This document shows positions 56,375 through 64,000 of a DNA stretch of 64,000 bases, one piece after another. A program made the translations under genes and the position numbers. The notes below the pieces were generated by a model. That model made no database searches, was not told where the DNA came from, and saw nothing but the letters and a program-made list of their open reading frames with translations. Source of the DNA: Pseudobacillus wudalianchiensis (GTDB taxonomy: Bacteria; Bacillota; Bacilli; Bacillales; Domibacillaceae). The stretch spans positions 655,087 to 719,086 of the forward strand of contig NZ_MAYT01000001.1 in assembly GCF_001685015.1 (NCBI RefSeq), written 5' to 3'. Position 1 is the first letter of the stretch. The number at the start of each line of letters is the position of its first letter.

Positions 56375-56542
56375 CGCTCATATAATCGCAGGAATATGGC
56401 CTGCAAGTTTCTACCGGATGACCGTAAATCATTTGACTATGAGTGAGCAGTGGAAGGGCAGTCTTTCTTGTTGCCTTCTCAAACCCAAAGGGCATTGCTT
56501 CACTCAGTAATTGAGGAATGACATGATCTTTTGGGTTTTTTC
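56375..56542 (+). promoter_or_regulatory. Guanine-type purine riboswitch with terminator
   Basis: Aptamer 56375-56445: P1 CGCTCAT on ATGAGTG, the ATAATCGC and TGGCCTGCAAGTTTCTACCGG core, and GTAAATCATTTGACTATG. The specificity base is C56437, so it should bind guanine/hypoxanthine. Terminator: AAACCCAAA 56481-56489 on TTTGGGTTT 56530-56538, then T. The sequence TGAGTGAGCAGTG at 56440-56452, sharing the P1 3' strand, can pair with CATTGCTTCACTCA at 56493-56506 as antiterminator. Ligand binding thus switches xpt-pbuX off. Confidence 0.95.
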
Positions 56543-56567
56543 TGTCCCAAAGGTCAGAAAAGATTGA

Positions 56568-58468
<1,901 letters not shown>

Positions 58469-58492
58469 GAACGTTGATGATATATTTATAAG

Positions 58493-58531
58493 AAAGAGCA
58501 GACACTTAATAAGGGGTGTCTGCTCTTTTTT
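58493..58531 (+). terminator. Terminator after pbuX
   Basis: A perfect 13-bp stem (58493-58505 with 58516-58528) with a 10-base loop and T run. Confidence 0.9.
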
Positions 58532-58643
58532 CGTTGAGAACATACTGGTTATTGAGCATAATCTTATTTCCGCTTTAATAAGATTATATTCTTTCAGCTT
58601 GACACCGCAAGCGATGGAAGCATTGAATTAATTCCTTTTCTTG

Positions 58644-58840
58644 TTAAATCATATCCAATGTGATGGTGCACACATTTAAAACCTCTTGTTTATCAACAGT
58701 AATAAAGGCCTTTCCTGCTTGATCATGAGCTTTGCGATAATTTGTGACTGTAAATTGAATTTTCTTTTTCAAAGGGTCGCAGATAAAGCTCTCTAATCAC
58801 CACTTAATTTTATTTCATGGCCAGTTCCCCAAACTTTCAC
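58644..58840 (-). pseudogene. Small gene broken by a one-base frameshift
   Basis: On the reverse strand a frame from GTG at 58840 reads VKVWGTGHEIKLSGD and hits a stop at 58793-58795. The next frame, open from 58796, reads LESFICDPLKKKIQF, continues through AGKAFITVDKQEVLNVCTI and stops at 58644. Joined, they make one protein of about 65 residues with coding-like composition; the shift is by one base at about 58795. I do not recognise a family. A sequencing error is possible. Bases 58532-58643 contain nothing else I can identify. Confidence 0.5.
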
Positions 58841-58982
58841 CTTCTTTTTATAAATACAGAATCAAGTAAGGATGGTTTGCTCAGGCTGCTGTTCATTCTG
58901 CTGAAAACAATTTATATTTTTGCAAGAAGAAAGAATCGTTTTACGTATATTTTTAAAAAAACAGAAAAAATTAAAAATGGAA

Positions 58983-59037
58983 TTGAAAATCATTATCGTT
59001 CATGCTAAGATGTAAATGAAGATGAAAATTATTCTCA
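58983..59037 (+). promoter_or_regulatory. Sigma-A promoter overlapped by two Fur-like boxes
   Basis: TTGAAA at 58983-58988, 17-base spacer and TAAGAT at 59006-59011 with TG two bases upstream. A 7-1-7 Fur-type site TGAAAAT-C-ATTATCG lies at 58984-58998 over the -35 and spacer. A second, TGAAAAT-T-ATTCTCA at 59023-59037, lies just after the predicted start site. Each half differs by one base from TGATAAT/ATTATCA. This predicts repression when iron is plentiful. Confidence 0.6.
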
Positions 59038-59070
59038 ACCACACAAAATTCAAAAAGGACGGTGCTTTTC

Positions 59071-59169
59071 ATGGTTTGGATGTTTGTAACGGCGACAGTT
59101 GTAGTATACGGAGGCGTAATGAAATATGTAATGGGCCACGTCGGCAAACCACAAGCACCGCACAGTTGA
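59071..59169 (+). CDS. 32-residue membrane microprotein, predicted Fur-regulated
   Basis: The frame reads MVWMFVTATVVVYGGVMKYVMGHVGK followed by PQAPHS. It is one hydrophobic segment (about 2-16) followed by a Lys/His-containing tail. AAAGGAC lies 8-10 bases before the ATG. It is the only frame of note in a unit that begins at the Fur-box promoter and ends at the terminator at 59272-59302. It leaves a 3' untranslated region of about 100 bases containing a GGCGG/CCGCC hairpin and two copies of ATCATTAACAA, so an RNA function is also possible. Confidence 0.55.
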   Translation: MVWMFVTATVVVYGGVMKYVMGHVGKPQAPHS

Positions 59170-59271
59170 TTAATAAATTAAGGTCTATCATTAATTGGCG
59201 GGGAAAGTGTCCGCCTGCAGGGATCATTAACAATCAATCATTAACAAATCGATACATTCAATAATAGAATC

Positions 59272-59302
59272 AAAGAAGGCGGCTGATGCCTTCTTTTTTT
59301 TC
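59272..59302 (+). terminator. Terminator of the Fur-box unit
   Basis: A 9-bp perfect stem (59272-59280 with 59288-59296), a 7-base loop and a long T run. Confidence 0.88.
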
Positions 59303-59382
59303 GTATGGGAAAGTGGACGAAAATCGTATACAATAAAAGAAACTTGCAATAGATGAGAAACTTATATAAGGAGACTTACAGA

Positions 59383-62300
59383 ATGTCAGTAGCAGCTATT
59401 CAGCAATCGATGACCCAAATGATTTCTAAAACAGTCGGGCTTTTTGAGACGTTTCAACAGGCTGGTGATGAAGAAAGAGCCGAAAAAGCCAAATTGTTTT
59501 TAAAAAAATTACACGATGAAGAGTTTATCGTTGCCTTTTGCGGGCACTTCTCTGCGGGAAAGTCAACGATGATCAACGAATTGACCGGAGAAAGCCTGTT
59601 GCCGTCAAGTCCGATTCCGACAAGTGCCAATCTGGTGAAAATCCATCATGCATCCGAAGATTTTGCGAAAGTCTATTATAAAGACAAGCAGCCGCTTCTT
59701 TTTAAGGCGCCGTATCGTTTTGAGAGAGTGAAAGAGTTTTGTAAAAACGGGGAAGAAGTCGAAGCGATTGAAATTGGCCATAGTAAGTCCAACCTGCCAG
59801 CAGAAGTAACGGTAATGGATACACCTGGGGTTGATTCGACAGATGACGCTCACCGCATTTCAACCGAATCTGCTCTTCATTTGGCAGATATGGTGTTTTA
59901 TGTGATGGACTACAACCATGTGCAGTCAGAATTGAATTTTATTTATACGAAAGAGCTGCTTGCACATGGAGTCAAGCTGTATCTCATTATTAATCAGATC
60001 GATAAGCACCGGGAAGAAGAGCTTTCATTTGAAGAATTTAAGCAATCCGTCTATACGTCCTTTGCTGCTTGGGGAGTGAAGCCGGAAAGGTTTTTCTTTA
60101 CGAGTTTAAGAGAGCGTTCATTACCTGGCAATGATTTTGAAGAAGTAAAATCCCTAATCCAGGAAAGTATGACAGACAGAGAGGAGCTTTCCCTTCGCTC
60201 TGCTGAAACGATGATGAATCGACTCGTTAGCGAACATCTCGCATGGCTGAAAGAAGAGCAGGCTGCAACGAAGGAAGAGCTTTTACATGTGCTTGGTGAT
60301 CATTGGAATGAAGAAGAAATCGTTGAAAAAGAACAGCAGTCAAAAGAACAGCTCGACAAACGCGATGCGAAAGCACTTGTCCGTGAATTAGAAGAGTCAC
60401 GGGATAAAGTGCTGCAAAATGCTTACTTAATGCCTGCTTCTACACGTGAGTTGGCAAGAGAATTTTTGGAATCTGTCCAGCCTGGTTTCAAAGTGGGGAT
60501 GCTGTTCAGCAAAAAGAAAACAGAAGAAGAGCGACAAAGAAGGTTAGAGCGCTATCTTGCTGATTTAAAGGAAAAGACAGAGACGCAGCTAGAATGGCAT
60601 TTGCGTCAGCAATTAAGCAGTTGGCTCAAATCGAGCGGACTGAACGATGATGAATTGCAGCTAGAGGCAGAAGAGCTGGCGATTCCTGTCGATGAACAGT
60701 TAGTTATGAATACAGTAAAGTCAGGTGCGATGGCAACCGGTGATTATGTTTTGACTTACACTGATGATGTTGCAAGCCAACTGAAAAAAAGAGCCCGTAC
60801 TTTGACGGATGAAATAAAAGAAAAAGCAGCTGAACGGATGGAAAGACGCTTTGCAGCGGAAAAGCAAGAATTGCAGGCTAGATGGTCAACATGGCACGAA
60901 AAACTCCAAGCCGTTCAGCAGCTAGAAAGCTTAAAAGCAGCCGCTAATGAAAGACAGCAAACGCTTCGCCGGCTATTAGCAGAAGACGAGGTCAGCATTC
61001 CTTCACAGTATGAAACGTTCGTGAAGCAGTGGGAGGAGCAGCAAAATAACGTAACAATTTTCGATGAAGTGTTAGCTGCAGAGCTTGTGGCACCGCCTGC
61101 TGAAAAGAAAGAAGCAGAAGTAGAAAACAAAACAGCCCCTGTTGAAAAAGCGGCGGTCACAGTAAGTGACATAGCATCCCGCTTAAAGGAAATGAGTGGG
61201 AAGCTCGCAGGTATTCCGGGATTCCAGCGTTTCATTGATGGCCTAAAACAAAAAGCGGACCGTCTAGAAGAGCGGAAATACACCATTGCTTTGTTTGGTG
61301 CCTTCAGTGCTGGTAAATCTTCTTTTGCGAACGCGATGCTTGGTGAAAAAGTGCTGCCGGTTTCTCCAAACCCAACGACGGCAGCTGTTAATCGCATTCA
61401 TCCGCCTAATGATCAGCATGGGCACCGGACAGCTGCGGTCCATTTAAAAACAGAAAAGCAGCTGCTAATTGATTTACAGCAATCATTGCAATTTTTTAAT
61501 AAAACAGTTCAATCGCTTGCTGAGGCTTATAAAATAATCCCGAATTTAGGGCAAAACAGTGGAGGAGAAGGCCGTGAAAATATTCATTTATCTTTCTTGA
61601 AGGCTTTCCATGAAGGCTACCAAGACTATAAAGAGGATCTCGGCCAAACGCTTTCTGTTGATTTGCCTGCTTTCCAAGGATTTGTCGCTAACGAAAAACA
61701 AAGCTGTTTCGTTGAATCAATTGATTTGTATTATGATTGTGAATTTACACGCCAAGGTGTTACCCTTGTTGATACACCGGGGGCCGATTCCATTAATGCC
61801 CGGCATACAGGTGTTGCTTTTGAATATATTAAAAACTCGGACGCTATTTTGTTTGTGACGTATTACAACCATGCCTTTTCAAAAGCGGACCGAGAATTTC
61901 TTATCCAGCTTGGGCGTGTCAAAGATGCTTTTGAACTCGACAAAATGTTCTTTATTGTGAACGCGATTGACTTAGCGAGCAGCGATGAAGAAGTGGATGA
62001 AGTGATTCAATATGTAAAAGATCAGCTTCTTCAATACGGTATTCGTTTCCCACGTATTCATGGCGTTTCTAGTCTAAAAGCGATCCAAGAAATCGAGCGC
62101 GGAGAGCTTGATCATCCTCAATCCAATTTGCGGCCATTCAAGCAGGAGTTTCAGCAGTTTTTAGAAGGTGACTTGGCAGAAATGGCGATCCAGGCGGCAG
62201 AAGCCGAGCGGGTACGCGGATTAGAACAGCTTCGTCAATTAATTGCAACCGCAAAAGAGAATCGGGATAATCGTGAGCAGAAAAAAGAAGAACTCGAAAG

Positions 62301-63024
62301 CCAATTGAACGAAATTAGCCATTATATAAAAAATGAAGCTGTTCAATTAATTGAAAAGCGGATGACCCAGGAAATAGATGAGCTTGTTTTTTATTTAAAA
62401 CAGCGTGTCTTCTATCGTTTTTCCGACTTCTTTAAAGAGGCCTTTAATCCGGCAGCCTTGAACGGCAGCCGTCCGATTAAAGCGGCGTTAAGTGAAGCGA
62501 TGAAAGAGCTGCTTGAGGCGGTAGGCTATGACTTAGCCCAAGAGATGAGAGCGACGAGCCTTCGTTCGGAGAAGCAAGCTCATAAGCTGCTGACGGAAAA
62601 ACATGAAACGATCAAACTACACTGTCAGTCCGTTCAGCCACAGCTGCAATTTTCTGCGATTGAATGGCCATCAAGAGAAACACCTGAATTTCCGACTGCT
62701 TTTGAAGAAATGGCACCTGAAGCATTTAGTGACGCTTTATCGATCTTTAAAAATGCAAAGTCTTTCTTTGAAAAAAATGAGAAACAGTTGATGCAGGAGA
62801 CTTTGCATAACCGCTTATCAGATCTAACTGATCAATACTTAGCGACAGAAAAAGACAAGTTGAGCAGGTGGGCACTCGAAGAAGCAATAGAAGGTATGAA
62901 TTTAATGAAAGAAACAGCGGCTTCGGATGTTGAAGAACAGTTCACTGCCTGGCTGCAAGTGCTCAACGAGGCGGAGAATATCGAAGAATGGGAGCAGACA
63001 CTCGTTGAATTGGAGCGACCGTAA
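59383..63024 (+). CDS. dynA: Two-headed bacterial dynamin DynA
   Basis: A 1213-residue fusion of two dynamin-like GTPase modules, like B. subtilis DynA (YpbR), which tethers and fuses membranes and protects against membrane damage and phage. Module 1 has G1 GHFSAGKS at 54-61 and G3 DTPGVDS near 146; module 2 has G1 GAFSAGKS at 639-646 and G3 DTPGADS near 797. G4-like NQID and NAID follow each. Long helical stalks lie between and after. ATG at 59383 follows AAGGAGA; the in-frame ATG at 59353 has no ribosome site. Confidence 0.95.
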   Translation: MSVAAIQQSMTQMISKTVGLFETFQQAGDEERAEKAKLFLKKLHDEEFIVAFCGHFSAGKSTMINELTGESLLPSSPIPTSANLVKIHHASEDFAKVYYKDKQPLLFKAPYRFERVKEFCKNGEEVEAIEIGHSKSNLPAEVTVMDTPGVDSTDDAHRISTESALHLADMVFYVMDYNHVQSELNFIYTKELLAHGVKLYLIINQIDKHREEELSFEEFKQSVYTSFAAWGVKPERFFFTSLRERSLPGNDFEEVKSLIQESMTDREELSLRSAETMMNRLVSEHLAWLKEEQAATKEELLHVLGDHWNEEEIVEKEQQSKEQLDKRDAKALVRELEESRDKVLQNAYLMPASTRELAREFLESVQPGFKVGMLFSKKKTEEERQRRLERYLADLKEKTETQLEWHLRQQLSSWLKSSGLNDDELQLEAEELAIPVDEQLVMNTVKSGAMATGDYVLTYTDDVASQLKKRARTLTDEIKEKAAERMERRFAAEKQELQARWSTWHEKLQAVQQLESLKAAANERQQTLRRLLAEDEVSIPSQYETFVKQWEEQQNNVTIFDEVLAAELVAPPAEKKEAEVENKTAPVEKAAVTVSDIASRLKEMSGKLAGIPGFQRFIDGLKQKADRLEERKYTIALFGAFSAGKSSFANAMLGEKVLPVSPNPTTAAVNRIHPPNDQHGHRTAAVHLKTEKQLLIDLQQSLQFFNKTVQSLAEAYKIIPNLGQNSGGEGRENIHLSFLKAFHEGYQDYKEDLGQTLSVDLPAFQGFVANEKQSCFVESIDLYYDCEFTRQGVTLVDTPGADSINARHTGVAFEYIKNSDAILFVTYYNHAFSKADREFLIQLGRVKDAFELDKMFFIVNAIDLASSDEEVDEVIQYVKDQLLQYGIRFPRIHGVSSLKAIQEIERGELDHPQSNLRPFKQEFQQFLEGDLAEMAIQAAEAERVRGLEQLRQLIATAKENRDNREQKKEELESQLNEISHYIKNEAVQLIEKRMTQEIDELVFYLKQRVFYRFSDFFKEAFNPAALNGSRPIKAALSEAMKELLEAVGYDLAQEMRATSLRSEKQAHKLLTEKHETIKLHCQSVQPQLQFSAIEWPSRETPEFPTAFEEMAPEAFSDALSIFKNAKSFFEKNEKQLMQETLHNRLSDLTDQYLATEKDKLSRWALEEAIEGMNLMKETAASDVEEQFTAWLQVLNEAENIEEWEQTLVELERP

Positions 63025-63232
63025 AAAAGAAATCATCAACCATTTTCATGCCTGTGCCACTTGTCGGCATTTTCAGCCGTCGAAAACAGAGGAGGGGATG
63101 CGTTATGATTGCACCCGTCTACAGTATGAAACGAAACCTCACTATCAATTTAATTGTTGGGATCCGAAAGACAAAGTCGTAAAGCTGTTAAAAAAGAAAC
63201 TCGATCAATTGCTTGGTCCTGATGACGAGTGA
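63005..63232 (+). CDS. Cys-rich small protein, probable zinc-binding
   Basis: About 75 residues with FHACATCRHF near 14-23, then MRYDCTRLQYETKPHYQFNCW. The four cysteines in C-x2-C ... C ... C spacing suggest a small zinc site. The frame has no ATG; TTG at 63005 is the best start, with GGGAG about 10 bases upstream, and overlaps the end of dynA by 20 bases. Similar small proteins occur in other Bacillaceae, but I cannot give a function. Start uncertain. Confidence 0.65.
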   Translation: MNWSDRKKEIINHFHACATCRHFQPSKTEEGMRYDCTRLQYETKPHYQFNCWDPKDKVVKLLKKKLDQLLGPDDE

Positions 63233-63248
63233 AAAAGGAGAAGAAAGC

Positions 63249-64000
63249 GTGAAGTATATCCATTCAATTAACTGGTTATTAGAGCATTTAGATGATCCGA
63301 ATACTTGTATCGTGGATTGCCGTTTCAACTTAGCAGATCCTGATGCTGGTGAGAGAGCATATAAGCAGGCTCACATTCCTGGTGCTTTCTATGCTCATCT
63401 TGATCGAGACCTGTCTGGGGAAAAAGGTGTTCACGGCGGGCGGCATCCTCTCCCTGATCTACAAGTATTTCAAAAGACGGTAGAAGCTTATGGTATTACG
63501 GATGAAACAGTCGTTATTGCTTATGACAATGGTGATGCAATGTTCGCCGGCCGTTTCTGGTGGCTGCTGTCTTATATAGGCCATCAGCATGTATACATTT
63601 TGGATGGCGGTTTTTCCGAATGGGAAAAGCGAAAGCTCCCTGTTTCGGTTGAGATTCCCGCTCCGAAGCAAGGGCGCATATCGCTGAATGTGCAGCAGGA
63701 CTGGATTGCTTCTATTGAAGATGTGAAAAAGGCAGCACTTGAAAAGGGAGGAGCCATTCTTATCGACTCACGGGCGCCTGAGAGATATGCTGGAAAAGTA
63801 GAGCCGCTTGATCGGGTGCCGGGGCATATTCCTACTGCTGTGAATTACTTTTTCCAAGAGGGGCTTAACGGTTCATTGTGGAAAACAGCAGAGGAACAAA
63901 AGGAGCGGTTTCATAAATTAAATTCAATGGACTCGGTCATTGTATACTGTGGATCGGGTGTATCGGCTACCCCAAATATTATTGCCTTAAAGCAAGCGGG
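63249..64000 (+). CDS. Sulfurtransferase with tandem rhodanese domains (3' end outside window)
   Basis: Partial: 250 residues before the window ends. Two rhodanese domains are present. The first (about 1-130) lacks the catalytic cysteine, with DNGDAMFAGRFWWLL in its place. The second has the active-site loop YCGSGVSA near 233-240 with the persulfide-forming Cys. This is the thiosulfate/3-mercaptopyruvate sulfurtransferase pattern; the loop does not settle which donor is used. GTG at 63249 follows AAAAAGGAG. Confidence 0.92.
   Translation, partial: MKYIHSINWLLEHLDDPNTCIVDCRFNLADPDAGERAYKQAHIPGAFYAHLDRDLSGEKGVHGGRHPLPDLQVFQKTVEAYGITDETVVIAYDNGDAMFAGRFWWLLSYIGHQHVYILDGGFSEWEKRKLPVSVEIPAPKQGRISLNVQQDWIASIEDVKKAALEKGGAILIDSRAPERYAGKVEPLDRVPGHIPTAVNYFFQEGLNGSLWKTAEEQKERFHKLNSMDSVIVYCGSGVSATPNIIALKQA

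Noticed and set aside
59016..59264. 82-codon forward frame overlapping the microprotein
   Set aside because: It starts within the second Fur-like box, has no ribosome site and has a composition unlike a protein; the 32-codon frame in another phase has a proper ribosome site.

Overview
The window is a 64 kb stretch of chromosome from a low-to-moderate GC, endospore-forming Bacillaceae bacterium. This rests on the genes present: spoIVA with a sigma-E-type promoter, cotD, ypjB, MtrB/TRAP, GpsB, the bacillithiol genes bshA and bshB1, type B RNase P RNA, and a two-headed dynamin. From memory, gene order is close to the Bacillus subtilis yphE to ypbR region, but protein sequences differ enough that this is another species. 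No tRNA, rRNA, prophage or CRISPR was seen.

Layout. (1) 1-7.5 kb: yphE, yphF, spoIVA, hbs, then folE-mtrB-hepS-menG-hepT (folate entry, tryptophan-sensing TRAP, menaquinone tail and head) and ndk. (2) 7.5-15.1 kb: two tandem long hairpin elements, cheR, and the aromatic supraoperon aroC-aroB-aroH-hisC-tyrA-aroA, lacking the trp genes that B. subtilis carries between aroH and hisC. (3) 15.4-23.2 kb: ypiA-ypiB(ReoY)-ypiF, the cytochrome b6c complex qcrABC, ypjA, ypjB, a YugP-like protease and a YitT-family protein. (4) 23.4-32.5 kb: ypjD, dapB, mgsA, bshB1, bshA, cca, birA, an inserted reverse-strand quinoprotein dehydrogenase-like lipoprotein, then panBCD behind a pan-type RNA hairpin and an apparent attenuator. 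(5) 32.6-43.1 kb: dinG, a secreted metallo-beta-lactamase-like protein, ypmA, aspB, an apparently inserted segment carrying an alpha/beta hydrolase, asnS, dnaD, nth, ypoC. (6) 43.1-53.0 kb: ponA and recU on the reverse strand, small ypp genes, mrfA-mrfB, a microprotein, cotD, ypsA. (7) 53.1-64 kb: gpsB, rnpB, ypsC, a CtaG-family membrane protein, xpt-pbuX behind a guanine riboswitch, a frameshifted small gene, a predicted Fur-regulated microprotein/RNA unit, dynA, a Cys-rich small protein and the start of a sulfurtransferase.

The genes are mainly core metabolism (chorismate and aromatic amino acids, menaquinone, pantothenate, biotin attachment, bacillithiol, purine salvage, lysine/diaminopimelate), cell-envelope and division functions (ponA, gpsB, ReoY, dynA), DNA maintenance (recU, nth, mrfAB, dinG, dnaD) and sporulation. 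The least explained signals are the two-Fur-box transcription unit at 58.98-59.30 kb, the pan-RNA/attenuator ahead of panB, the 1.65 kb segment bounded by 12-bp inverted repeats and 7-bp direct repeats at 37.9-39.5 kb, and the tandem hairpins after ndk.
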